A stretch of DNA of 64,000 bases, taken from Agrobacterium fabrum str. C58. Its GTDB lineage: Bacteria > Pseudomonadota > Alphaproteobacteria > Rhizobiales > Rhizobiaceae. The stretch is from positions 806,001-870,000 of the forward strand of contig NC_003063.2 of assembly GCF_000092025.1 (NCBI RefSeq). The letters run 5' to 3'. This document shows positions 18,896-27,034 of the stretch, one piece after another. Each line of letters starts with the position of its first letter. Position 1 is the first letter of the stretch. Position numbers and translations under genes: made by a program. The notes beneath the pieces are model-generated. The model did not search any database and was not told the DNA's origin. It saw nothing but the letters and a program-made list of their open reading frames with translations.

Positions 18896-18910
18896 TTAAC
18901 CCTTCTTTAA
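18896..18910. promoter_or_regulatory. CtrA-type box 2, upstream of rcdA
   Basis: TTAA at 18896-18899 and TTAA at 18907-18910, spaced by seven bases (CCCTTCT), the full CtrA consensus. It lies after the terminator and about 117 bases before the rcdA ATG, so it belongs to the rcdA promoter. Confidence 0.65.
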
Positions 18911-19026
18911 TAATTGCCTTGCGCATTTCAGGTAAAGATACCATCCTGAAAACACTAAAGGCCGGAACAAAATATCCCGGTCGTCGTTGCCTGACAGTGT
19001 GGTGCGTGAGCAGGGATTTAAAGAAA

Positions 19027-19542
19027 ATGTCGGAACAGGTTTTAAATACCATAAGCTTTGCGGGTCGCGCGGCTGCTTCCAACCAGTTCAAGACCCTCTA
19101 TACTGAAGGCATGACCTTGGTCGAGGAAACGGCAAGCTATCTCGATGGCGGCGGCCGCACGGCTTCCAAGGTTCTGCCGCGCATGGCATCTGTCCTTTAT
19201 GCGGCGGAATCGATGCGCCTTACTACCCGTCTGATGCAGATGGCATCCTGGCTGCTTTTGCAGCGGGCTGTCAACAATGGCGAAATGACGCGCGATCAGG
19301 TTCTGAGCGAAAAAAACAAGGTGCGGCTCGACAGCTTCAACGTTGACCGCAACGCGCCCGGCTGGAACGACCTGCCGGAATCCTTCCGCGACCTTATCGA
19401 ACGGTCGCTGCGCCTCCAGAACCGCGTCGCACTGCTCGATCGCGAAATCTATCGCCCAGCGGAAGCGACCAAGGTGCCAGACAACGAAAACAGCGTACAA
19501 GCGCAGCTCAACCTGCTGCGCACGGCTTTCTCGATCAACTGA
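19027..19542 (+). CDS. rcdA: RcdA-like regulator of CtrA degradation (DUF1465)
   Basis: A 171-residue helical protein. I chose the ATG at 19027, giving MSEQVLNTISFAGRAAASNQ; the frame is open further 5'. It matches DUF1465, the family of Caulobacter RcdA, with RMASVLYAAESMRLTTRLMQ and the W-rich segment MASWLLLQRAVNNGEMT. In Caulobacter and Sinorhizobium, RcdA is an adaptor that helps ClpXP degrade CtrA at the cell-cycle transition. Two TTAA-N7-TTAA boxes upstream fit feedback control by CtrA. A terminator follows. Confidence 0.87.
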   Translation: MSEQVLNTISFAGRAAASNQFKTLYTEGMTLVEETASYLDGGGRTASKVLPRMASVLYAAESMRLTTRLMQMASWLLLQRAVNNGEMTRDQVLSEKNKVRLDSFNVDRNAPGWNDLPESFRDLIERSLRLQNRVALLDREIYRPAEATKVPDNENSVQAQLNLLRTAFSIN

Positions 19543-19570
19543 GAAAAGACGACTATATCCGGACGATTTG

Positions 19571-19600
19571 AAAAGCAGGCTCACCGGCCTGCTTTTTTGT
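19571..19600 (+). terminator. Intrinsic terminator after rcdA
   Basis: AAAAGCAGG and CCTGCTTTT pair around CTCACCGG, followed by TTGTTTT. Confidence 0.85.
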
Positions 19601-19644
19601 TTTGGCCGTTACAGTCACTAATACCGCAGCGAAAAGCAGGCAAC

Positions 19645-19674
19645 AAAAAAGCCCGGTAAAACCGGGCTTTTTTT
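19645..19674 (-). terminator. Terminator of rpmE (bidirectional)
   Basis: AAAAAAGCCCGGT and ACCGGGCTTTTTT pair around AAA, with T-runs in both directions. On the minus strand it lies 22 bases after the rpmE stop. Confidence 0.9.
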
Positions 19675-19695
19675 AAACAATCCGTCCGCAAGGAA

Positions 19696-19917
19696 TCAGA
19701 GGCCGAGGCCGCCGAAACGCTTGTTGAACTTGGAAACGCGACCACCACGGTCCATAAGCTGCTGGTTGCCGCCCGTCCATGCCGGATGGGACTTGGGGTC
19801 GATTTCAAGGTTCATGACTGCGCCTTCCGAACCCCAGGTAGAGCGGGTTTCGTATTCGGTGCCATCGGTCATGACGACCTTGATCGTGTGATAAGCGGGA
19901 TGGATATCAGCCTTCAT
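19696..19917 (-). CDS. rpmE: 50S ribosomal protein L31, zinc-independent form
   Basis: A 73-residue protein of the large ribosomal subunit: [40 protein letters not shown] and [18 protein letters not shown] are diagnostic. It contains no Cys, so it is the C-minus type that needs no zinc. Such forms often replace a zinc-binding paralogue under zinc limitation, but in rhizobia the C-minus form is commonly the only one. A clear terminator follows. The promoter lies in the 261 bases towards the divergent ABC gene. Confidence 0.96.
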   Translation of the reverse strand: MKADIHPAYHTIKVVMTDGTEYETRSTWGSEGAVMNLEIDPKSHPAWTGGNQQLMDRGGRVSKFNKRFGGLGL

Positions 19918-20178
19918 GACAATCTTCCTGGTTAAGTGACATGCGGTCCATTTGCCGCAATTGCGTCAACTGAGCCATTTCAATAAATGAAGCCATAGAC
20001 CAGATGGGCTATGGCTTCCCAATTCGATGCGGAGCCTATACATGAAGGTCGCCCAGATAACAAGAGCCTGCTATCCCCTTGTGAAAGGAGATGGCCGCAA
20101 GGGCTGGAATTTTACCGGATGCCGGAAATTCACCCGCTAAAGGCCCAAAAAAGGCACTGAACGAGGAGCATAGAGGAC

Positions 20179-21978
20179 GTGGCAGACATTGACGAGCAGA
20201 AAGCGGCGAAACAGAGAAGCCTGAAGCCGCTTCTTGGCCTGTTTCCCTATCTCAGGCGGTATCGTGGCCTGATGGCGGCGGCCCTTTTTGCGCTTGTACT
20301 TTCCTCCGCCACAACACTGGCTCTGCCGCTTGCCGTTCGCCGTATCATCGATCACGGTTTCCAGACGCCGGATGGTGGCATGATCAACAGCTATTTCGCC
20401 ATGCTTCTGGCGATTGCCGTTGTCCTCGCGCTCGCCAGCGCCATGCGCTATTATTACGTGATGACCATAGGCGAAAGGGTCGTCGCCGATCTGCGCCGCG
20501 ATGTATTTGCCCACCTCACCACGCTGTCACAGCAATTTTTCGATAGCAATCGATCGGGCGAGCTCACTTCGCGGCTGACCGCCGATACGGTGCAGATTCG
20601 TTCCGCCTTCGGCTCCTCCGCCTCGGTCGCGCTGCGCAACATCATCATGTGCTGCGGTGCTGTGGCGATGATGATCTATACCAGCCCCGGCCTTTCCGGC
20701 CTTGCGCTGCTTGCCATTCCCTTCATCGTTTTTCCGCTGATCGCCTTCGGGCGGTCCGTTCGCGCCCGCTCCCGCACCACGCAGGATACATTGGCCAATT
20801 CCGCCGCCTATGCTTCGGAAACGATCGCGGCGAGCCGCACCGTGCAGTCCTTCAATGCCGAGGTGCTGGCGAATGCCCGTTACGGCGCCTCCGTGGAAGC
20901 CGCCTATCAGGGCGCACGCGCGGCGATCGGCGCGCGCTCCGTCCTGACTGCCGTCGCAATCGCTCTCGTTTTCGGCAGCGTTGTCGGCATTCTCTGGTAT
21001 GGCGCGCAGAACGTTCTGGCGGGCAGCATGACCGCGGGTACGCTTGGCCAGTTCGTGCTTTATTCCGTCATCGCAGCCAGTGGCCTCGGCCAGCTTTCGG
21101 AAGTCTGGGGTGAACTCGCCCAGGCGGGCGGCGCGGCTGAAAGGCTTTCCGAGCTTCTGAATGAACGCTCACCCGTTGCAGAGCCCGCAGCCCCCGTCGC
21201 CATGCCGCAACCACCGCGGGGCGAGGCGGAGTTCGACAATGTCGACTTCGTCTATCCACTCGCAACAGGGCGGCCGATTGTCTCCGGCCTCTCCTTGAAG
21301 GTCGCCGCCGGCGAAACCGTCGCCATCGTTGGACCTTCCGGCGCCGGCAAAAGCACGGTCTTTTCGCTGCTGATGCGGTTTTACGATCCGCAGCAGGGCC
21401 GCATCACCATCGATGGCGTGGATATCCGCAACGTCAGCCTTGCCGATCTTCGCGCACGGCTCTCCATCGTGCCGCAGGATGTCGCGATCTTCGCCTCCTC
21501 CATCCACGATAATATCGCATTTGGCCGGCCCGAAGCGACACGCGAGGACGTGCGCGCCGCCGCCATCGCCGCGCAGGCCGACGGCTTCATCGAGCGTCTC
21601 GGCGATGGTTACGATACGCAGGTGGGCGAGCGGGGTGTGACGCTGTCGGGTGGCCAGCGGCAGCGCATCGCCATCGCCCGCGCTATTCTGCGCGATGCAC
21701 CAATCCTGCTGCTTGATGAAGCGACCTCGGCGCTCGATGCGGAAAGCGAAACGCTGGTGCAGAAGGCGCTTGATGAGCTGATGAAAACCCGCACCACCAT
21801 CGTTATTGCCCATCGCCTCGCCACCGTGCTGAAGGCCGATCGCATTCTGGTGATGGATGAAGGCCGTATCATCGAGGAAGGCACGCATCAGAGCCTCATT
21901 CGCCAGAATGGCCTTTATGCCCGCCTCGCCCGGCTGCAATTCCAGACCGGACCGGATGAATTGCGCGCTCAGGCCTGA
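20179..21978 (+). CDS. ABC exporter, fused membrane and ATPase domains (MsbA/LmrA-like)
   Basis: A 599-residue half-transporter. Residues 1-330 carry six membrane helices (LMAAALFALVLSSATTLALP onwards) and the rest the ATPase: Walker A GPSGAGKST, signature LSGGQRQRIAIARA, Walker B ILLLDEATSALD, and H-loop VIAHRLATVLKADRI. It would act as a homodimer in the inner membrane. The GTG at 20179 is preceded by GAGGAG about 10 bases upstream. The family exports lipids, drugs or peptides, but the substrate is not shown. A rhizobial repeat follows. Confidence 0.93.
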   Translation: MADIDEQKAAKQRSLKPLLGLFPYLRRYRGLMAAALFALVLSSATTLALPLAVRRIIDHGFQTPDGGMINSYFAMLLAIAVVLALASAMRYYYVMTIGERVVADLRRDVFAHLTTLSQQFFDSNRSGELTSRLTADTVQIRSAFGSSASVALRNIIMCCGAVAMMIYTSPGLSGLALLAIPFIVFPLIAFGRSVRARSRTTQDTLANSAAYASETIAASRTVQSFNAEVLANARYGASVEAAYQGARAAIGARSVLTAVAIALVFGSVVGILWYGAQNVLAGSMTAGTLGQFVLYSVIAASGLGQLSEVWGELAQAGGAAERLSELLNERSPVAEPAAPVAMPQPPRGEAEFDNVDFVYPLATGRPIVSGLSLKVAAGETVAIVGPSGAGKSTVFSLLMRFYDPQQGRITIDGVDIRNVSLADLRARLSIVPQDVAIFASSIHDNIAFGRPEATREDVRAAAIAAQADGFIERLGDGYDTQVGERGVTLSGGQRQRIAIARAILRDAPILLLDEATSALDAESETLVQKALDELMKTRTTIVIAHRLATVLKADRILVMDEGRIIEEGTHQSLIRQNGLYARLARLQFQTGPDELRAQA

Positions 21979-22084
21979 TCTGGAGTATTTCCAGCAAAAC
22001 TGTACTTGGTTTTACGTCCGGAAATGCGCAGAACAAAGAGTTAGGGCAATGAGGGTGAACTGGTGTTCACAGGAACTGCTCTAG
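21979..22084 (+). repeat. Rhizobial intergenic palindromic repeat, diverged copy
   Basis: The stretch has the order of segments I recall from repeats scattered through Rhizobium and Agrobacterium genomes: GTATTTCCAGCAAAACTGT, then GTTTTACGTCCGGAAATGCG, then AACAAAGAGTTAG, then GTGAAC-TGGT-GTTCAC and finally GGAACTGCTCTAG. The perfect GTGAAC/GTTCAC arms lie at 22056-22071. It sits between two convergent genes and overlaps the last bases of the flavoprotein gene. The family assignment is from memory. Confidence 0.6.
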
Positions 22085-23724
22085 CCCAGCACCTTGCGTC
22101 CCGCAACGCGGCCTGAAAACAGGCAGCCGCCAAGGAATGTGCCCTCCAGCGCGTTGTAACCATGCATGCCGCCGCCGCCGAAACCGGCGACCTCACCGGC
22201 GGCATGAAGTCCCGGCACCGGTTGACCCGTGGCATCCAGCACCCGCGCCTCAAGGTCGGTATGCAGGCCTCCGAGCGTCTTGCGCGTCAGCACATGCAGG
22301 CGCACGGCAATCAACGGCCCCATCGCCGGGTCAAGCAGCCGGTGCGGTTTCGCCGTCCGCATCAAACGGTCACCGAGATAACGGCGCGCGCCATGGATCG
22401 CCGTTACCTGCGCATCCTTGCTGAAGCCGTTTTCGATTTCGCGGTCACGCGCTTCTATCTGTCGGCGGATGTGATCAATGTTGAGCCGATCGCCGCCGAT
22501 GGCATTCATTTCCGCCACCAGCTCCTCCAGCGTGTCGCGAACGACAAAATCCTCGCCCCGCTCCATGAAAGCCCGCACCGGCCCCGGTGGCTCCTTGCCC
22601 AGCCGCTTCAACAGCAGCCGCACATCCTTGCCCGTCAGATCAGGATTTTGCTCGGAGCCTGAGAGCGCGAATTCCTTCTTGATGATCGCCTTGGTCAGAA
22701 TGAACCAGCTGTGGCTGCTGCCACGCTCGCCCAGCATCTTCAGCGTACCGAGCGTATCGAAGCCCGGCATGGCGGGAGCATCCAGCCGGTTGCCATCCGC
22801 GTCGCACCAGAAGGATGACGGGCCTGGCAGAATACGGATACCGTGGTTCGGCCAGATCGGATCGTGATTCTTCACGCCCTCGGTATAGTGCCACATGCGA
22901 TCCCGATTGATGACGGTTCCGCCCGCCATCTCGGTAATGCCGATCATGCGGCCATCCACATGAGCGGGCACGCCACAGACCATATTTTCCGGCGGTCTGC
23001 CCAGCCGCTCCACCGGCCAGTTGCGCCGCACCAGTTCCTGATTGCCACCGATGCCGCCGGAACTGACGATGATCGCGGAGGCAGAAAAACGGAAGTCGCC
23101 CTTAAGCTCACGGCTGCTTTTTTGACCACGAAGAACCGGATCAGCGGCGAGCACGACGCCTGAAATGCCAGTAATACGACCATCGGTCGTTTCCAGACGG
23201 TCGACCTGATGGCGGAAACGGAAGGTCAATCGACCGCTTGCCGCCATCTCCTCCGCTTTCTTGACGAACGGCGCCAGCACGCCGGGACCGGTGCCCCATG
23301 TAACATGAAAGCGCGGAACGGAATTGCCGTGACCATCTGCCAAAGAACCACCACGCTCAGCCCAGCCAACCACGGGAAACCAGCGCATGCCCATGCGGTG
23401 CAGCCATTCGCGTTTCTCACCAGCGGCAAAATCGAGATAGGCCTCAGCCCAACGGCGCGGCCAATGGTCCTCGGGGCGATCGAAACCGGCCGAACCAAAC
23501 CAGTCCTGCCGGGCCAGATCGAGGCTGTCGCGCACCCGCATCCGGCGCTGCTCGGGACTATCGACGAAAAACAGCCCGCCCAGCGACCAGAAGGCCTGGC
23601 CTCCGAGATTTTGTTCCCCCTCCTGATCCACAACACAGACGCTGAAACCACGCTCAGCCGCCTCGGTGGCCGCCACCAGCCCCGCAAGCCCCGCGCCGAC
23701 GACAATCACATCATAGCGTTCCAT
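22081..23724 (-). CDS. FAD-binding dehydrogenase (fumarate reductase/3-ketosteroid dehydrogenase-like flavoprotein)
   Basis: A 547-residue flavoprotein. The N-terminal dinucleotide-binding fold is VIVVGAGLAGLVAATEAAERG; the C-terminal FAD-contact segment is GFGGGGMHGYNALEGTFLGG. The middle holds the capping domain of the FRD/SDH-flavoprotein family (GGIGGNQELVRRNWP). A strong GGGAGGGG Shine-Dalgarno precedes the ATG. It stands alone, with an operator-like palindrome 29 bases upstream, so it is probably locally regulated. The annotated name in relatives is only FAD-binding dehydrogenase; the substrate is not known. Confidence 0.88.
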   Translation of the reverse strand: MERYDVIVVGAGLAGLVAATEAAERGFSVCVVDQEGEQNLGGQAFWSLGGLFFVDSPEQRRMRVRDSLDLARQDWFGSAGFDRPEDHWPRRWAEAYLDFAAGEKREWLHRMGMRWFPVVGWAERGGSLADGHGNSVPRFHVTWGTGPGVLAPFVKKAEEMAASGRLTFRFRHQVDRLETTDGRITGISGVVLAADPVLRGQKSSRELKGDFRFSASAIIVSSGGIGGNQELVRRNWPVERLGRPPENMVCGVPAHVDGRMIGITEMAGGTVINRDRMWHYTEGVKNHDPIWPNHGIRILPGPSSFWCDADGNRLDAPAMPGFDTLGTLKMLGERGSSHSWFILTKAIIKKEFALSGSEQNPDLTGKDVRLLLKRLGKEPPGPVRAFMERGEDFVVRDTLEELVAEMNAIGGDRLNIDHIRRQIEARDREIENGFSKDAQVTAIHGARRYLGDRLMRTAKPHRLLDPAMGPLIAVRLHVLTRKTLGGLHTDLEARVLDATGQPVPGLHAAGEVAGFGGGGMHGYNALEGTFLGGCLFSGRVAGRKVLG

Positions 23725-23752
23725 CGCCCCTCCCAGATATGACGGAATTACT

Positions 23753-23768
23753 TTTACGCGAACGTAAA
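23753..23768. promoter_or_regulatory. Operator-like palindrome upstream of the flavoprotein gene
   Basis: TTTACG and CGTAAA are perfect 6-base arms around CGAA. It lies 29 bases before the start codon of the FAD dehydrogenase, where a repressor site would act. Sites of this general form are used by TetR- and MerR-type regulators of acyl-CoA catabolism, a resemblance only. Confidence 0.45.
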
Positions 23769-23812
23769 TTTACTTTCGCCAGAAGGCAACGGCCATGATG
23801 CGGGCCCGTAAT

Positions 23813-24844
23813 TCAGCGCTCGGTCAGCTTGAGTTCGATGCGGCGGTTCTGCTGGCGCGCTTCCGGTGAGTCACCTTCCGCAATCGGCTGATATTCGCCG
23901 AAACCGGCGGCAACCAGCCGGTTTGCCGGTACGCCCTTGGAAATCAGGAATTTCACCACCGATGTCGCGCGGGCAGAAGAAAGCTCCCAATTGTCGCGGT
24001 AGCGGCCGGAACCAGTAAGCTGGACATTATCCGTATGGCCATCCACGCGCAGCACCCAGTTGATCTCCGCCGGGATTTCCTTGGCAAGATCGAGCAACGC
24101 GGTCGCCAGCTTCGCCATTTCCGCCTGCCCTTCCGGGTTGAGGTCATTGCCGCCGGAAGGAAACAGTACCTCCGACTGAAAGACGAAACGGTCCCCGACG
24201 ATGCGGATGTTTTCGCGGTCGGAGAGGATTTCCCGCAGCCGCCCGAAGAAGTCCGAGCGATAACGGTTCAGTTCCTGCACGCGCTGCGCCAGCGCGACAT
24301 TGAGGCGGCGGCCCAGATCCGCGATCTTGACCTGGGACGAGGTATCCTTGGCCTCCGATGCCTGCAGGGCGGCTTCGACGGAAGCGATCTGCGCCCTCAG
24401 CGCCGCGATCTGCTGGTTCAGCAATTCGATCTGCGCGGAGGCGCGGGAGTTCGCCTGCCGCTGCTCGTCCAGCTCGCCGGTCAGGCTGCCGATCCGGGCA
24501 TTGGCGCTGGCATTGTTGCCCGAACCCGCATCGAGAAGTGACTGCAGGCGCGAACGCTCGTTTTCCGACGCCGCAAGCGTGGATTGCAGGCTCGCCAGTG
24601 CGTCCTCGATATCCTGCTTGTTGCCCTTTTCCATCGCCAGAAGCTCGGTCAATTCGGCAATCTGGCTATTAAGGCGGGTCAGCACCTCGTCCTTACCGGT
24701 AATTTCCCGCGACAGCACGAATTGCGCCAGCACGAAAACTGTCAGCAGAAACATGATGGCCATGAGCAGCGTCGACAGCGCATCGACGAAACCCGGCCAA
24801 TAGTCCACACCCCTGTCGCGGCGGCGATTGCGCGCAAGCGCCAT
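23813..24844 (-). CDS. OmpA/MotB-like peptidoglycan-binding protein, stator partner
   Basis: A 343-residue protein with one N-terminal membrane helix (FVDALSTLLMAIMFLLTVFV), a long coiled coil (about residues 45-190, with repeated LNSQIAELTELL-type heptads), and a C-terminal OmpA domain (RVDGHTDNVQLTGSGRYRDN, NWELSSARATSVV, PANRLVAAGFGEYQPI) that binds peptidoglycan. The N-terminus resembles MotB-type stators. The gene starts 2 bases after the MotA/ExbB stop, so the pair is translated together and probably forms one ion-driven membrane complex. No flagellar genes lie nearby. Confidence 0.88.
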   Translation of the reverse strand: MALARNRRRDRGVDYWPGFVDALSTLLMAIMFLLTVFVLAQFVLSREITGKDEVLTRLNSQIAELTELLAMEKGNKQDIEDALASLQSTLAASENERSRLQSLLDAGSGNNASANARIGSLTGELDEQRQANSRASAQIELLNQQIAALRAQIASVEAALQASEAKDTSSQVKIADLGRRLNVALAQRVQELNRYRSDFFGRLREILSDRENIRIVGDRFVFQSEVLFPSGGNDLNPEGQAEMAKLATALLDLAKEIPAEINWVLRVDGHTDNVQLTGSGRYRDNWELSSARATSVVKFLISKGVPANRLVAAGFGEYQPIAEGDSPEARQQNRRIELKLTER

Positions 24845-24846
24845 GG

Positions 24847-25869
24847 CTACTCGCTCCCGTTATCGTGCCGGGTACGTCCGGGGGATTTCGTGTCCCCATC
24901 GATCCGCGCCGACAGCCGATCGAGCGTGCGGCGGAGCGATTTCGATTCTTCCTGCTGCGCCTCGATCCAGTCCCGCAGCATCTGCTGTTCGCTGCGCATG
25001 TTCTTGACGAGGCCCTGAATGCCCTCGGCAAGGCTGGTCATCGCCGCCAGCGACCGTTCGGTGCTGACCACGGCGCCCGGCTCCGCGGCACTGAACTCCC
25101 TCGGCCCCTCGACCGAGGTATCCGTTACCGACGACAGCCAGTTTTCCAGCTGGGTGTAAAAACGGTTCTGCGCACGGCCGGCCTGAAGATCGAGAAAACC
25201 GAGAATAAGCGAACCCGACAGACCGAGTAGCGAGGAGGAGAAGGCCGTTCCCATGCCTGCCAGCGGCGCGGTGAGACCGGCCTTGAGCGAGCTCAGAATA
25301 TCGTTGCTGTCGCCAGCACTCGGATCGAGCGACTGGATGACATTGCTGATGGCGCCGATGGTGCCGATCAGGCCCCAGAAGGTGCCGAGCAGACCGAGAA
25401 ACACCAGAAGGCCAACGAGATAACGCGATGTGTCACGCGATTCATCAAGGCGCGTCGCAATGGAATCGAGGATCGTCCGCTGCGTGACACCGGAAAGCCG
25501 GACTTCGCCACGCTTACCGATCAGCGTGCTCATCGGCGCCAGCAGTTTTGGTGCACGGCCGACCTTTTCGACGCTGCCGGCGGCGCGGAAGGCGTTGAAC
25601 CAGCGGACTTCCGAACGCAGGCTCATGGTCTGCGTAAAGACAAGGATGATGCCGATGACGAGCACGCCGAGAATGAAGCCGTTGAGCCCCGGATTGGTCA
25701 TGAAGGCGGTGTGCGCCTGCCGATAGAGAATGGCCGCCAGAAAGCCGACGAGGATCAGGAACAGAACCATCGTCCAGAGAAAGGGTGTGGGGCTGGACAG
25801 CTTGTGGCTGTATTGCCGCGTGGTCACCGGTTTCTCGACACCAAGATCGAGCAGCTCCGAATCCGCCAT
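24847..25869 (-). CDS. MotA/TolQ/ExbB-type proton channel protein
   Basis: A 340-residue inner-membrane protein; the ATG at 25869 follows an AGAGGGA site, and a GTG eight codons earlier is less likely. Early helices are FLWTMVLFLILVGFLAAILY and NGFILGVLVIGIILV; the conserved channel region reads YLVGLLVFLGLLGTFWGLIG and LAGMGTAFSSSLLGLSGSLI, as in MotA/ExbB/TolQ families. A C-terminal cytoplasmic coiled coil ends near RLSARIDGD. It pairs with the OmpA-type gene. It differs from flagellar MotA in its longer tail, so it may drive envelope work rather than swimming. Confidence 0.88.
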   Translation of the reverse strand: MADSELLDLGVEKPVTTRQYSHKLSSPTPFLWTMVLFLILVGFLAAILYRQAHTAFMTNPGLNGFILGVLVIGIILVFTQTMSLRSEVRWFNAFRAAGSVEKVGRAPKLLAPMSTLIGKRGEVRLSGVTQRTILDSIATRLDESRDTSRYLVGLLVFLGLLGTFWGLIGTIGAISNVIQSLDPSAGDSNDILSSLKAGLTAPLAGMGTAFSSSLLGLSGSLILGFLDLQAGRAQNRFYTQLENWLSSVTDTSVEGPREFSAAEPGAVVSTERSLAAMTSLAEGIQGLVKNMRSEQQMLRDWIEAQQEESKSLRRTLDRLSARIDGDTKSPGRTRHDNGSE

Positions 25870-25991
25870 AACGTTCGCATTCCCTCTGGTCACGTATCAA
25901 GCGGAAGCTATTTGAAAATTGCGACGATTTGAAGCGAAAAGCCGGTCTTTCGTCACAGGCATTTTAGGAAAATGGATGAGTACCCGGCAAC

Positions 25992-26028
25992 GGAAAACGA
26001 AAACGCCCGGCGAAAATTCACCGGGCGT
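25992..26028 (-). terminator. Intrinsic terminator of the inositol-monophosphatase-family gene
   Basis: ACGCCCGG and CCGGGCGT pair around a 10-base loop; on the minus strand the hairpin is followed by TTTTCGTTTTCC. Confidence 0.75.
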
Positions 26029-26070
26029 CTAAAACTTGCTGAAAACGGCAGGTTATCTGCCGAAAATGCA

Positions 26071-26871
26071 TCAGCGACCCGGTATCGGGCGGTTGGCGAC
26101 CTCGACGAGTGCCTTGTGGATATATTCGTTACCTGCAGCAACACTGCCGGTTCCGAAGATATCCGTGCCGCCCTTGGCGTCCGACGCGAAGCCGCCGGCT
26201 TCACGAATCAGCACCAGACCTGCGGCTACGTCCCAGGGTGAAAGGTCTGCTTCCCAGTAACCGTCGAAACGGCCGGCCGCGACATAAGCGAGATCAAGCG
26301 ACGCTGCGCCCATACGGCGGATGCCGGCCGCTTCGCCCATGACATGGCGAAGCTCGACCAGGAACTTGCCGTGATTGCCACGGCCAAGATGCGGCACGCC
26401 GCAGCCGATGACGCAATCAGTCAGCACCTTGCGTGCGGCAACGCGGATGCGACGATCGTTGAGGAACGCGCCGCCGCCGCGCTCGGCGGTGTAGAGTTCG
26501 TCTGTGGCCGGGTTAAAGATCACGCCGGCAACAATTTCCCCGTTCCGCTCCAGCGCGATCGAAACCGCAAAATGCGGAATGCCGTGCAGGAAATTGGTGG
26601 TGCCATCGAGCGGATCGACGATCCAGCGATGCGCGCCATCCGTGCCTTTTTCCTCGCCGCCTTCCTCGCCCAGGAAGTCGTAGGTCGGGCGGGCCTTCAT
26701 CAGCTCCTCGCGCACGATCTTCTCGGCCTTGAGGTCTGCCTGAGAAACGAAGTCGCTCGGTCCCTTGACCGAAACCTGAAGGTTCTGCACTTCACCGAAG
26801 TCACGCGACAAAGATTTACCCGCCTTGATGGCGGCCTGAACCATGACATTGAGAAGGGCTGAACGGGCCAT
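26071..26871 (-). CDS. suhB: Inositol monophosphatase family protein (SuhB-like)
   Basis: A 266-residue enzyme of the Mg-dependent phosphatase superfamily. Catalytic motifs are GEEGGE (metal), WIVDPLDGTTNFLHGIPHFA and EADLSPWDVAAGLVLIREAGG. These proteins hydrolyse inositol 1-phosphate; E. coli SuhB also binds RNA polymerase and affects rRNA synthesis. The role here is not known. The terminator downstream is clear. The upstream gap of 163 bases before the Sel1 gene contains no gene I can support. Confidence 0.9.
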   Translation of the reverse strand: MARSALLNVMVQAAIKAGKSLSRDFGEVQNLQVSVKGPSDFVSQADLKAEKIVREELMKARPTYDFLGEEGGEEKGTDGAHRWIVDPLDGTTNFLHGIPHFAVSIALERNGEIVAGVIFNPATDELYTAERGGGAFLNDRRIRVAARKVLTDCVIGCGVPHLGRGNHGKFLVELRHVMGEAAGIRRMGAASLDLAYVAAGRFDGYWEADLSPWDVAAGLVLIREAGGFASDAKGGTDIFGTGSVAAGNEYIHKALVEVANRPIPGR

Positions 26872-27034
26872 CGATGTTGTTTCCTGGAAAGCTTGCGAAC
26901 CGCCCGAAGCTTGTCAGGCAGGCACGTCATTATTTTCTTGAATTGAAAGTTTGCGGTTCAAGACCACAAAACGCGCGGAAATTCAAGGCAAAAAGCCCGA
27001 ATGAGAATATCGGCGGCGAAGCAAAGGCGGCTCT

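Larger units (their letters stand above)
18625..19026 (+). other. Regulatory region between DUF1192 and rcdA
   Basis: The 402 bases hold two perfect TTAA-N7-TTAA boxes, a -10-like TACTAT, a tiny ORF and an intrinsic terminator, each listed separately. The stretch 18625-18720 has no clear feature apart from a TTTACCAT/TTAACC-rich tail. Confidence 0.75.

Noticed and set aside
23813..25869. Zorya anti-phage system
   Set aside because: The channel/OmpA pair resembles ZorA/ZorB in plan, but no ZorC, ZorD or ZorE-like gene is adjacent.
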